A DNA stretch of 64,000 nucleotides from contig JAJHZJ010000014.1 in the NCBI GenBank assembly GCA_023548195.1, positions 19,293,718 to 19,357,717 on the forward strand. The letters run 5' to 3'. Under the pieces are notes generated by a model. The model was not told the origin of the DNA. It was given only the letters and a program-made list of their open reading frames with translations, and ran no database searches. The position numbers and the translations under genes were made by a program. Positions 11,906 through 23,012 of this stretch are shown here, piece by piece (within the stretch, counting starts at the first letter, position 1; each line of letters starts with the position of its first letter). The stretch is from Bettongia penicillata ogilbyi (Eukaryota; Chordata; Mammalia; Diprotodontia; Potoroidae).

Positions 11906-13240
11906 TCCAAGGGCTGGGGAAAGTTTTATTCAAGAGGGGATAAACCAGAACCTAATTTACCTGAACCAGGGTACAGTAAGAGGGAATTTTTACAATAAAG
12001 AGAATGTATACACAAAAAGAACTCATCTTAATTCTGAACCAAAGAATAAAATGTAACAGAATGTAGAAATAAGCTCTGTCATTATCAGTTTTACTGTTTC
12101 ATATAACTGATATGACTTTGTAGATCATACACAAAGGCAAACTTTTAATTACACATTTTTAATGTATTTTCATGTTTTCAATTCTCAGGTGTTTTTTTTT
12201 TTCTAATTGTAGGGCTACCTACATTGATTTTGTCTTGTACTTTTGTATGAGATCCAAGTGGACAATGATATCCAAGTGGATAGAATGTGTGTACACTCTA
12301 TCATTGACATAACAAACTAGGATGTCTTTTAAAGAGATAATTAAAGTATTAGATTACCTGTCACTTTTGTATCTCAAACCGTCACCCTGGATTCAGTGCA
12401 GCAAATACTTATGTTGATTTTTATGTTGGAATAAGTAGCTGAATATTTACTGAACACAAGACCAGGTTTCAGAAATGTCAATAAATGTCATTATATATAA
12501 ACGAGTCAAAAACTCTTAGAATAACTAGACTGGGCATCCCTAAATACCTATATCTTAAAATGAATACTTTTATAGACAAAGAGAAATAAGTAACCAAAAA
12601 GTAAATAATTATATTCAGGAACCTCATCCTTTATATATACTACTCACTATTACTTAAACGTTGATTTTAGGGGGGAAATCAACATTCAAATCCGAGTTGA
12701 ACTAAAAGTAAGAATGAATAAGTATTCTAAGCACTCATATATGTAAATATATACATACACATATCTATATCTGTTGAGAATGTGTTAAAAAGAACATGTA
12801 AGTACTAAGGAGCTTTCATTGAATTTACTAAATCAATATTTTGGTTACTTAAGTAAAGCTAAATTTAAAGATTTATGGCATAATTAGTATAATTAGAGTT
12901 GCCTCTCACCTTTATAATTCATGCCCCAGTACTCCAATCTCTGGGCTTACAAGGACAGGGTTCAGTCATGGGGCAGTTACCAAAGTAGGACTCTGTCTCA
13001 TATTGCCCCCACCTAGAGTTGTCTCTGGGAAATCTCAGAATATGACTTGAATAAAGCCTGTATATAAATCATGATTAACATGTTGAAAAGAGCCCTCAAA
13101 TATTGTACAAACATTCAATGTAACAATAAGTACAGGACAACCTTTATTTTATCCCACAGAAAATTTGAAAAGGACTCATGGTAGAGTATAGTAATTGACG
13201 TCCTTCTAAGTATCAGTTGAGTATATTTATATTTCCTTCT
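11906..13240. other. unresolved
   Basis: No gene or clear repeat. 12890-13075 is somewhat GC-richer and ends in AATAAA (13050-13055), but I see no LTR ends. Confidence 0.4.
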
Positions 13241-13308
13241 AGTGTGCGTGCGTGTGCGTGTGCATGTGTGCATGTGTGCGTGTGTGTATGTGTGTGTGTG
13301 TGTGTGTC
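13241..13308. repeat. (TG)n microsatellite
   Basis: Alternating TG with CG and CA interruptions, then a clean (TG) run to 13306. The histidine/threonine-rich minus-strand frame across it is an artefact of the repeat. Confidence 0.95.
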
Positions 13309-13524
13309 TCCTTCTGATGGGAATCAACTTGTGCCTTATAGTCCTCCAGATTCATAGCACTACCCTGAGGTTTAGGTTACCTTCAGAGCAAAACTGAATT
13401 TAAAGTTCCAGTAAATCCTACTTTTGCCTCAGAAATGAATACCAGCCTTCAGCCTTATAGTATTACCCTGAGATCTTGGACTCCCACCAGAAGAAATATT
13501 CTTGAAGCCATTAGACCATTCCCA

Positions 13525-14500
13525 ATCAATGAATTAGTATTTATTAAGTGCACTGAGTGTACAAATTTAAAGGATGAAACAATTTCTATTTTAAAGGAGC
13601 TTATATTCTGATGAGAAGACAAGTACATGTATAAATAAATACAGAAAAACACAAAGTGAGTAAATACAATTAAATAAAAGTGTTTAAATAGAAAGTGGTT
13701 TGAAAAGGACAGCACTAACAATTGGAAGGGGATCCCAAATTGCTTATTTCAGAAGGTGGGGCTTGAGCTGTATATTAAAGGAAGAGAGAGACTCAATGAG
13801 GTAGAATTAAGGCCAGTATAAAGGCACCCAGGTAGAAGATAAAATGTTGCATATAAAAAGCAAAGCGAAGGATTTGGAGGAGGGGTAACATCCAAGGATT
13901 CTGGAAAAATAAGGACCAGATTGTGAAGAAGGATTTTTAAAGCTTAAAAGAAGAGATTATATTTTGTCTTAGAGGAACAAGGAAGCCCTTGGAGGTTACT
14001 GAGTTAGAGAGCCACATGATCAGAGCTTCCCTTAAAGAAAATTATTCTGACAACAATGTGTAGGACAGACTGCAGTAGTGAGAGACTGGAGGTACAGTTA
14101 CCAAATGATGCTGCAATAATCCAGGCAGGAAGTGATGGAGGCTTGAACTGAAATGTTGGCTGTGTGCATGGAGATAAATGATCAAATGTGAAAAATATTG
14201 TGGAGGTGAAAATGTCGATTTATGTATGTCTATATAATATCTTAGATATTACCAATTAGATATGTGAGGCGAGGGATAATGAGGAGTTGAGGGTAATGTC
14301 AAGGTTACAAACTTGGGAGAGTGGAAGGATGGGGCTGCCTTCTATAGAAATAGTGAATTTTGGAAAGGAAGAGGGTTTTGAAGGAAAGATAATGTATTTA
14401 GTTTTGAATATGTTGAAAACAGGATGTCTTTCGGACACCCGCTTTGAAATGTCCAATAGATAATTGATGATGCAAGCTTGAAGCTCAAGGGAAAGACTAT
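13525..14500 (-). mobile_element. LINE-2 (CR1 clade) 3' half of ORF2 and 3' UTR
   Basis: Purine-rich plus strand is the reverse complement of L2. The tail at 13533-13620 ('attagtatttattaagtgca' and 'ggagcttatattctgatga') is followed by 'agccacatgatcagagcttc' at 14011-14030 and 'aataatccaggcaggaagtg'. It then runs to a minus-strand frame at 14256-14534 whose residues 'SLELQACIINYLLDIS' and 'KYIIFPSKP' match the L2 reverse-transcriptase C-terminal region ('ELQTRISNWLLDIS', 'KTELLIFPPK'). The RT catalytic YADD segment lies further 5' and is absent. Frame is not continuous; the copy is 5'-truncated and dead. Confidence 0.85.
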
Positions 14501-14505
14501 GGCTA

Positions 14506-14665
14506 CATATATACATACACCTACATATATACACGTATATGCAGATATCCTCTCAGTAGCCTTTCTGCAATTATAGATTTAATTATATTTGTTTGTAAGT
14601 ATATACATATATATACACACACATATATATGCATGTATGCGTGTGTATGTATAATATGCACATAT
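14506..14665. repeat. TA/CA/TG-rich low-complexity
   Basis: Imperfect alternating purine-pyrimidine runs ('acatatatacatacacctac', 'tatatatacacacacatata'). Confidence 0.85.
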
Positions 14666-14743
14666 ATATAAAGGATTCTGTCCTCAGCCTTTACCTTTTC
14701 TCCTTCTGAACTTCCAATAGCCTCATATGCTCCTAGGTAATTA

Positions 14744-14744
<1 letters not shown>

Positions 14745-14832
<88 letters not shown>
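14745..14832. repeat. (CA)n(TA)n microsatellite
   Basis: About 76 bp of CA with one TG interruption, then (TA). Flanked by an 11-bp inverted repeat (14725-14735 and 14843-14853). Confidence 0.97.
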
Positions 14833-15771
14833 ACTAAACTCATAGGAGCATATATATTACATAATATAAAATTAAACACATAGGAGTAAATGAAGTTACC
14901 AAGAGAGTGTATAAGGGGAGAAGAGATAAGAGCCTTAGATGGAACCCTCCCAATATTCTACTGTGTTACACATTCCTCCCAGAGGTCCACCCATGGTCCT
15001 TGGACTACTGTAGGACTTAGAGTTGCTAGAGAGGCAACTTTTCCCATCAGATTTGCATTTTCTACGTAATTATTCAGCAACAACAGATAGCAACATCCAG
15101 GTACTTTGTTTCTCTATATAGTGGCTATATTACCTTCCTACTTAAGTAGTACAGGTGTAAAAAGGTCATTCTATGTAAAAGGATAGGTTCTAGGATTCTA
15201 CTGCACAGAAAATCATTCCTCCTTTGTTCAGGTGACTGGAGTTAAATTCTCAACATGCCTTCAGAAAAGTAGGGTTCAGAAATTTCTGCCACTTGCATTG
15301 TGTGGTTTCCCTCCTGTATCAACAATCTGTCAATGAAAGCTTAGACTGTGGCCTCTCCTTGACAGGGTCTAGGTCCAGAAATTTTCCATTCAGGACTCAG
15401 GGCCTCAGAGATGAAAGGATGTACAACTCACTTTTGTCTTTGACCCTTGGGAGTCATTAGAGGCTGTTGGGAGATAAAGATTCTACTCTCTCTAGGACCC
15501 AGGTTCAGTATTTCTACTACTTTCTCAGGTCATCACTGGAAAAACAGAAAATGGCGTCAGGGTGGGAGAGGCAGGGAACAGCGTTGGAAAGGTTGGCTCC
15601 TTTTTTATAGTCCAGCACAAACTACTTCAGGCCGTCCAAAAATAGTCAGAATTAATCAGATTCTTAATTGATCCACACAATGTTAAGAATGAGTTAACTG
15701 GGTATCTCAATACAGAAGAATACAAAGGCTAGGTATACAGCTGTATACTGTATAAAGCTAGCAGTTATCAA
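14833..15771. other. unresolved
   Basis: No gene recognised. Contains a perfect 16-bp palindrome at 15733-15748. The plus-strand frame at 15447-15671 has no known motif. Confidence 0.4.
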
Positions 15772-15972
15772 ACTTGTCTCAGGACCCCTTTGTGCTCTTA
15801 AAATTTGGGAACCACAAAGAGCTTTTATTTGCATGAGTTATATCTACCAGTATTTAACATATTAGAAATAAAAATATTTCTATGATGATAAAAATAATTT
15901 TTATCTCAGGTATCCTGTAAAAGGATTTTAGGAATCTCCAAGGGACATGAGATCATTCTTTGAGAACCTTTG
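15772..15972 (+). mobile_element. hAT-Charlie-type non-autonomous DNA transposon
   Basis: Left end CAGTTATCAAAC and right end TTTGAGAACCTTTG are imperfect terminal inverted repeats of the 'CAGTGGTTCTCAAA' class. Internal text 'ctcaggacccctttgtgctc' and 'cacaaagagcttttatttgc' matches a mammalian MER/Charlie MITE family I know from placentals. Flanks share AAGCT-like bases (left 'aaagctag', right 'taagctca') but no clean 8-bp TSD. Confidence 0.68.
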
Positions 15973-16289
15973 TTGTAAGCTCATCAAACTGATCATGGAA
16001 CTAACTGGATCAACTTCTTATATCATGTTTTGGATACCAGGAAGTTTCTTCCGGAGGACTTGAAGGAACTTTTTTAAGTGGTATTTTCCATCTATAACAG
16101 AAAGATCAGAACAATGTCTTCTAATGGATTCCAAGATATGCTGGGGTGCTTTCTTCCTAGAAAAGTAGATCATGAATTACTCCTCCTAAGAAACTTAGCA
16201 AATAATTTTTCAGGCAATGCAAGTAGGAGGGAGTTATCCAATTTCCATAATGACCCAATGTGATTTATAAAAGTTGTATTACTTTCTCT

Positions 16290-16745
16290 AAGAATACTAG
16301 AAAGGAAAATCCTAAAACGACTTACATGAACTGATACAAAGTGAAGTGAACAGAACCAGGAGAATGTTGTACACAGTAACAGCAATATTGTAGATGACAA
16401 AACATAAATTACTTAGCTCTTCTCAGCAATTCAATGATCCAAGACCAAAGGACTCATGATAAAGAATACCATCTGCTTCCAGTGAAATAACTGATATTAT
16501 TTGAATACAGATTGAAGCATGCTATTTTCACTATCTTTAATTCTTTTTCTTTTATTTCTTATTCTTTTATTTCTATTTCTTTTATTTGTACTTCTACAAA
16601 ATGACTAATATGGAAATGTTTTAGATGATTACATATGTGTAACCTATGTATTTGATTTCTTGCTGTCTAGGCTAGGGGTAGAGGAAATAGTGAAGAAAGG
16701 AGAGAGAGACAATTCAATACAAAAAAAAGTTAAAAATTGTTTTAA
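16290..16745 (+). mobile_element. LINE-1 3' end (ORF2 tail and 3' UTR)
   Basis: 'gacttacatgaactgataca' at 16320-16339 followed by 'gtgaacagaaccaggagaat' is the wording around the end of marsupial L1 ORF2. Then come 'cttagctcttctcagcaatt', 'aaatgactaatatggaaatg', 'taacctatgtatttgatttc' and 'cttgctgtctaggctagggg', i.e. the L1 3' UTR with its purine tract near 16670-16710 and an A-rich end. 5'-truncated and non-coding. Confidence 0.85.
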
Positions 16746-16977
16746 CATTAGGACAACTACATTTTTAAAAGAATAATACTAGAAAATTATATCAGCATGA
16801 ATTCTTAAGTCTTAAAAAAGAAAACAGGACTCAAGAATTTCCTCAAGGTACCTGATTACAACTTAAAGTCTCCTAGTAACAATTTTTATAACATTTGGAA
16901 GATTGGTTTAAGATACATATTTTTTGGAGAGGACAAAACTGAAAAAATATTAACATAAATAAGGAATATTTTCAGCC

Positions 16978-17095
16978 TGACATGGTAGAAAGAGAACTAA
17001 ATTTGGATTCAGAATACATCAGTTCATATCCTAGATCTCAGGATCTAAATCTATGTCATTTTAGGCAAGTCTCTTAACTTCTGAATTCTTTTTTT
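16978..17095 (+). mobile_element. MIR-type SINE fragment
   Basis: 'gacatggtagaaagagaact' head, 'cagttcatatcctag' B-box region, and 'ggcaagtctcttaacttctg' core, ending in a T-run at 17088-17099. Confidence 0.65.
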
Positions 17096-17171
17096 TTTTC
17101 TTTTGGGGGAAAAATTCAATCCTGAATCCCTCCCCTGGTCCTTGGCTTAAATCTCTCTATATATATATAAA

Positions 17172-17251
17172 TCTCCTTTTGAAATAGTTCATATATATAT
17201 ATATATGTATGTATATGCATATGTATGTATATGAACTATTTCAAAAGGAGA
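17172..17251. repeat. 80-bp palindrome centred on a TA/TG microsatellite
   Basis: Arms 17172-17195 and 17228-17251 are perfectly inverted over 24 bp (TCTCCTTTTGAAATAG followed by TTCATATA). The 32-bp centre is alternating AT/GT and itself partly self-complementary, so nearly all of the 80 bp can fold. The arms are not simple sequence, so microsatellite slippage alone cannot explain them. Confidence 0.95.
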
Positions 17252-17364
17252 CTTTTTTCAGAATTGCTTCAATAATAGAACTTTGATTTATAAAATCCAG
17301 TTAAAATATTTTAAAGTCAATTAAAATAACAACAGAAAAACTTAAATTACTTTGATTAAAACTT

Positions 17365-17995
17365 CTGTCCTGGATCCTTGGACTATCACAATAGCTTCTT
17401 AATTGATTTTCTGTGTTGGATCTCTTCCCTCTCCAATCAGTCCTCCACAAAACTGCCAAAGTGATATACCTAAATCCAGTGATGATTATATCTCCACCCA
17501 GTTCAAAAGGCTCTCGTGATTCCTTATTTCCTATAGGATATTATAAAAACTTCTCAATTTGACATTAAAAGCCTTTCAAAGTTGACTCCAGAGGACCTGC
17601 CAAGTTCTATACATTATTCCTCCTCATGCCCTTTCTTTTTGCAGCCAAATTGGCTCTGCATATACACAACAGTCCCCTCTGCTTGTTCCCACCTTTTTTG
17701 CATCACTAGCTCCCTTCAAAGTCCAACTCAAGTGCCATCTTCCAGTCAAGGCCTTTCTTGGCATCTTCCCACCTTGAACTTCCTGGTTACTCAGAGACTG
17801 CTTTGCATTTGTGTATATAACTGTATGTGTGTGTACTTAAACACATGTAAATATGCATATATGTATGCACACACGTATCTAATTTCTATTTTAAAGGTTC
17901 ACATATTTCTTTCAATTGAAAGTAAATCCCCTGAAGGCAAGGATTGTTTCCTTTTTTGTCTTCGTATCCCCAAGGCCTAATACAGTTGATTGAAT
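17365..17995 (+). mobile_element. LINE-2 3' part (ORF2 end and 3' UTR)
   Basis: Follows L2 order closely: 'ggactatcacaatagcttct', 'ccaatcagtcctccacaaaa', 'ctgccaaagtgatatacct', 'ggatattataaaaacttctc', 'aagtgccatcttccagtcaa', and the tail 'ctgaaggcaaggattgtttc' with 'cgtatccccaaggcctaata'. The TG/CA-rich segment 17810-17880 sits in the usual 3' UTR position. 5'-truncated; the 132-residue frame across it is not an L2 protein frame and is noise. Confidence 0.85.
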
Positions 17996-18714
17996 TGCTG
18001 GACCTCATTTCCTGATCTGTAAAATGAGGAATACAACCTGCAACCTTTAATAAAAGATTGATCCTAATTCAAGAGAAAGAATAGGCTGGCATCAAGGTAC
18101 ACAATGTAACCTCAGTCTCCCCATAATATATTGAGAATGATAAAATCAATAGGGGCCTAATCCCATCTCAATAAAATAAGTAGAGCAGGAAGCATACAAT
18201 GAGATCCTGTAGGAAATGATTTTATTGTCACAACCAGTTCTTCTACCCTACTGAAGACTGGCAGAACTGCCCTGGTAGCTCTAAACTAATCTCCCCTCCT
18301 GTCATGTTTATGGCTATGCCAAATAAAGACAGAAGTATTCCTTTCCAAAACCAAAGGTGTAAGAAGAAATATGCTACACAGAGTCATAGGAAAATGCGTT
18401 GTGAATCTTAACTTGTCATATAAATATGAGCCATTATTACTACAGAGAGGGGTTGAGGCGTGTATTCCAAATGATGTGTCCAAATCCTAGTTTTGTGAAT
18501 CAAATTGGCCTTTTTCAAATCTAGAATAAGAGTCATGTGGGTATGGGTTGGTTAGTTAGACAGATGTGAGCCAATAATTCAACCTCCATCAATTTGATAT
18601 AGTACAAGGCAATCCCACAGTAGATAGAAGAAAAAGAAATTAAATAGCTAATGGTTCATTAACTCTAACCAAAGACATTATTTTTATATATGTCTATATT
18701 GAAAGACATTGCAC
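17996..18714. other. unresolved
   Basis: Apart from a possible SINE scrap at 17998-18030 ('cctcatttcctgatctgtaa'), nothing recognised. Confidence 0.4.
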
Positions 18715-18885
18715 AATATTGGAGGAAGAACACTGGCTGAGAGTCAGGAGATTCCACACAGTGTGAGTGCTGGCTCTGATAACTGTCTGTATGAACTTGA
18801 CAAATCATTGCACCTCGGTGAGACTCAGTTTTCTCATCTGTAAGGTAGGGATAAATATTACTCATACTATTTAATTCTAGAACTT
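18715..18885 (+). mobile_element. MIR SINE
   Basis: Head near 'aagaacactggctgagagtc', B-box position diverged, then 'tgacaaatcattgcacctcg' and 'cagttttctcatctgtaagg' at about 18826-18845. Confidence 0.72.
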
Positions 18886-19214
18886 ACAATAACACAAGAT
18901 AATGATTACATAGAAAATAAATATATAAAAATAATGTTAAACCAAGTTAGAAAAAGACAAAGCAGGGCAGTTTCTGGAATTTCAGAATGTTTTGAAGCAC
19001 TATTCACAACTATGACAATAAGTAAATTGTTGTAAATCTGATAGTATTATACATTTCTAAAATGTATTTCATCTTGCAGATGAAAGAATTTATAAATTAT
19101 CTTCTTTGTCCCTACTGCATTAATTTTGGAATTTCATTTAAACACATTACAATATTGTTATTCAAATTTACTCTTCCTTATTTATAAATTGCAAATCTGA
19201 CAAAGTATTTGGTT

Positions 19215-19732
19215 AGAGAGTAATATTCAAAGCTTTTTGAAATGCCAAGGTTTCAACAAAAGACTCAATGGTAAGTGTAGAAAGAGTCATGGAAAGACAG
19301 GCACACTGATACAATGTTATAGGAGGTGCGACCTGGTACAACAATTCTGAAAACTGAATGGAAATTATGTAAATAACATGACTGAAATGTCCATACCCTT
19401 TCAATATAATGCAACATTAATGCACTGTAATAAACAAGCGTGATGCATACAGATAAGCATGGAAAGACTTATATGAACAGATGCAAAGTAGATGCAAAGT
19501 AGCAGAACCAGATCTCTAGTACTAAAATAATGTAAAGAGAAAGATCAATGACAAAACCAGTAAAACTAAATTTTTCAGTATTATAAAGAACAAGAATGTT
19601 CTAAAAGAAGAAATATGAGAAAACACCTCAATAGATGTCAGAACTTTTCATATAACGTCGGATATTTGTTGATGTGCTGTTTAGTTTTGTTATTTTCCCC
19701 TTCTTCCTTTTTTTCCTTTTTAAAGAAGGAAT
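19215..19732 (+). mobile_element. LINE-1 ORF2 C-terminus and 3' UTR fragment
   Basis: 'gcacactgatacaatgttat' at 19301-19320, 'tgtccataccctttcaatat' at 19389-19408, and 'tggaaagacttatatgaaca' at 19460-19479 correspond to consecutive parts of the L1 ORF2 C-terminal region. The 3' UTR is represented only by a pyrimidine tract near 19690-19720. Many indels; non-coding. Confidence 0.72.
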
Positions 19733-19935
19733 TAGCTAGGTAGTACAGTGGAAAGAGTGTTGGACCCTGAGTTAAGAAGACCCAAGATGAAATGCAGCCT
19801 CACTTGCTTACTAGCTGTGTCACCCTGGACAAGTCTCCTAACCTGTTTCTTCATTTGTAACATGGGGATATTAATAACATATATCTTCCAGATTGTTGTG
19901 AAGATCAGTGCTTTGCCAACCTTAAAGCATGATAA
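19733..19935 (+). mobile_element. tRNA/CORE-SINE
   Basis: Good tRNA-like head 'tagctaggtagtacagtgga' at 19733-19752, then 'gcttactagctgtgtcaccc' and 'tcttcatttgtaacatgggg', and a tail like 'ttgttgtgaagatcagtgct'. It sits at the end of the L1 fragment, so it probably inserted into or beside the L1 tail. Confidence 0.75.
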
Positions 19936-20544
19936 CTATTACAATTACAAACAATTTTATGAGGGAGAAGGAAGGATACAAAGGGAGGTTTAGGCAATTT
20001 TAAAAGAAAATATAGTAACAGATATAATCAGCATAAGAGAAAAAGATTGTTACTTTCCAAAATTATGCTTTAAATATGCCCCAGAGATACTTCAAATGTG
20101 ATTAGATTTCAATTTATCAAATCATATGAAATATGTGTACATGTGCCCTTCATTATTAATAAAACAATATTAACAAAGACTAAAAAACTATGGACTTAAA
20201 ATATTGAAAAATGTTATTTAGCTTCTATTTTTACATGAATTCAGTTGTCCAATATGTTTGGTATCAGTAAAAAGAGCCACTCACCCTTAGATAAATGATA
20301 TTTGTCATATTGTACTCATGAAGCTGAACATGTTTCTTAAATCCTTTCACATTAATTATGTGCAGCTTATATCAGGTCAAAGAAAGATGGCTACTGCAAT
20401 CTTAGGCAGTACCTATATATTAATTGGGTGGCAAAATTTGAACATGAAACCTAATAAAATGGACAATAGACACTGATATAAACCCTAAACACTATGTGGT
20501 CAAATCTGGTTTTACTACGACTTGACCAAAGTTTATTGGAGGTG
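19936..20544. other. unresolved
   Basis: AT-rich, no recognisable feature. A purine stretch at 19960-19990 could be residual L1 3' UTR. Confidence 0.35.
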
Positions 20545-20690
20545 ACATAACAACATAGCAGAGCGAATAGTGAGCCAGCTTGGGATTCAGAAGGACCTTG
20601 ATTGATGTCCTTTCTCTGATACATCCTGGATATATGACTCTGCAGAGCAGCCAATCTGCCTTGTGACAGGCATTTCCTTTACTCAAAGTT
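20545..20690 (+). mobile_element. diverged tRNA-type SINE
   Basis: 'gtgagccagcttgggattca' at about 20570-20589 and 'gatatatgactctgcagagc' resemble a SINE head and core; both are strongly mutated. Confidence 0.45.
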
Positions 20691-21689
20691 CCCTGCTTCC
20701 TTACATAGAAGAAATTACAGGTCTCAGAAAAAGGAAAAGCATTTTTAAAAGTATCAAAGTATTTCTTAGGTTATCAACTCCATTCAAACAAACCTTTTTA
20801 CTAAGTCAGAGAAAACCATAAGGATTTCTTTAATTCCTTTATTTTCTTCCACTTATTTTTAAGTAGACAGGTAAAGTCTGTGAAAGTTAGTTCTTTGGTC
20901 TTACAGGATTTAAAATGCTTCTTCTTCGCTCCTGAAGCTACCCTCAAGTAATAATGAAATCCTTAAAGCAGTGAGAAAAATAGCCCATTCCATCTACCTG
21001 CATAGTTAGGCTAGATACTGAGTAAGTAACAGCAACCTAGCAATTTTAAGTCACAACATTTCACTGGAAATGAGGCAGAACTTGTGTATTTTAACAGCTT
21101 TTTACAACCAGTAACCTCTACTACATTTATTTTACTTTCTGTGAGAAGACCAGAGAAGGTCCGTAATTTAAACCAAAGGGTCTTTTCAGACCTAAGGACA
21201 AAAAACATTTCTGCTTAGCACCTGAGTAATAATGTGGGATATGTACAGGTGAATCAAAGATAGTTTGTCTTCAGCCAGTCTGAAATGTGTGACTCATTTC
21301 CAGTCCTGTGATCATTTATTATTCAGTAAAGAAAGGCGAGCTTTTTGCTCTACAAACACAGTGGTGGTCCTCAGGTCAGAATGATTTACCATGTCTGCTC
21401 AGAAATACATTACATAGGTATTTATAAAAAGGTCTCACACAGAGACATACAGATTGGATGTTCTTAGCATACTAAGAAAGTTGAAGGGTTAGTTACTGAG
21501 ACATTTTTTTCATTGCAAATGATTGTATACGAAGTACATCTTAAGAAGTTCTTTATTTTAAATTGTTTTAGTTATAAATATTCACATTTTATTTAAAACT
21601 AAAAACATCAGCTTTTGATGAAAAAGGAGTTCCCTTGTTATTAATTTTTTCAGAGCTAAAATAAAGGAAATTAGGAAACTGAAGCTCAT
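20691..21689. other. unresolved
   Basis: No gene or repeat recognised. The minus-strand frame at 21011-21208 has no known domain. Confidence 0.4.
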
Positions 21690-22190
21690 TAAAACTGGCT
21701 TAGAAATTTTATATATGTGTGTGTTATATTTGCATGCAGGGATATGCATATATTTAACTGAATAGTTGGTATGGCTACCAACAGTTATCTATAATTACAT
21801 ATCTACATATAAATTTATATATTTTAATTTAATATATAGTCATGTATAACTATATACTCAATTAAAATAGATATTTCAAATATAATATATTTAATTGAAC
21901 AAATAGTTTTATATAGGTCTCTCTATATATATTTAATTAGTGCATATATATACTTACATTAATATATAATTATATACAAATGATATATTTTATATTTATA
22001 TAAATCTACAAACTAATTAGTTTTTATTATTTTTTTTCTAATGTTCTTTGTTCTAGTTATGACATTAATAACTAGGGGATCTGAGTTTCATACTTTGCTT
22101 TCTTACACATATTGTGAGAAAGACTACATATAATCATATATAAATATATACATACATATGTAACAAATATATTTATGTAGACTAGACATG
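21690..22190. repeat. extremely AT-rich low-complexity block
   Basis: Dense ATATAT/TTTAAT/TAATTA with almost no G or C from 21770 to 22020. Could behave as an easily melted region; no simple period. Confidence 0.75.
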
Positions 22191-22404
22191 GAATTTCTTT
22201 GGTGTAGTGAACATGTTCTGCACAAAATTGTGAATTTTTTTTTTATCCTGAACACAGTGATGATCATCAAGTGAATACCACGTCAATAATGGAGTTTACA
22301 CACTGGAGCTGGCTACTTGACTTTTAAAAGGAAACAGTGATCCACCAGTGTCAGACTGATAGGGTAGACAAGCAAACTGGGAGAAGGGCAAGTGAAGGAA
22401 GAGA

Positions 22405-22505
22405 CAAACATAGACATTGACACTAACATGGGCAAGGGCACAGACAAAAATACAGACACAGGCATGGACATGGACACAAACCTACACCCAGACACAATCA
22501 CCATC
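22405..22505. repeat. degenerate hexamer minisatellite (GACANN)n
   Basis: Units such as gacaca, gacatg, gacact recur at about 6 bp. Both strands therefore stay open: plus gives Asp/Thr/Met repeats, minus gives Val/Ser/Met repeats. Not a gene. Confidence 0.7.
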
Positions 22506-22517
22506 TACTGGGTCCTG

Positions 22518-22645
22518 TGTGTGCGTGTGTGTGTGTGTACACACATAAATGCTTACATATATTGTGTGTATATATATATATACACACATATATGTGTGTG
22601 TGATGTGTGTATATGTATATATGTATATACACACATGTGTATACC
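22518..22645. repeat. (GT)n/(TA)n/(CA)n microsatellite
   Basis: Includes a 26-bp perfect palindrome at 22563-22588 formed by TG-TA-CA order. Confidence 0.93.
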
Positions 22646-22945
22646 TAAAAAAAGAAACTTACCTATCAATATGACTTCTTCAAAGAAATATATGTACATA
22701 GAGGCTCATGACAGACAAGGAAGATAAAAGAAAGCTAGAACTTCATCAGGGGAGAGAGGAAAAGAATATTTTCTGAGAGAAAGTGGGAATGGTAAAACAG
22801 ATGCCCAGTCTTACATATAAAGAAGGTTTATAGGTCACAACACTTTCATAGATGCAAAAAGAAAGGATTGGCACAGTGCATAAATGTCAAGCAATCCCAT
22901 AGACTCTGTGTGAGGGTGTGGAGGTGAGGTGTGTGGGTGGAGGAT

Positions 22946-23012
22946 AAACACACATATATATGTATGTGTATGTATATCTATGTATATACGTGTCTGTATG
23001 TACATATATGTG
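22946..23012. repeat. CA/TA/TG low-complexity
   Basis: Alternating dinucleotides with interruptions. Confidence 0.85.

Noticed and set aside
13115..13327. His/Thr-rich minus-strand frame resembling a metal-binding protein
   Set aside because: Translation of the (TG)n microsatellite.
14521..14817. Frame beginning with alternating Met-Cys-Val residues
   Set aside because: Translation of the CA/TG microsatellite.
17582..17980. 132-residue plus-strand frame
   Set aside because: Lies across the L2 3' UTR and a TG-rich segment, and does not correspond to L2 ORF2.
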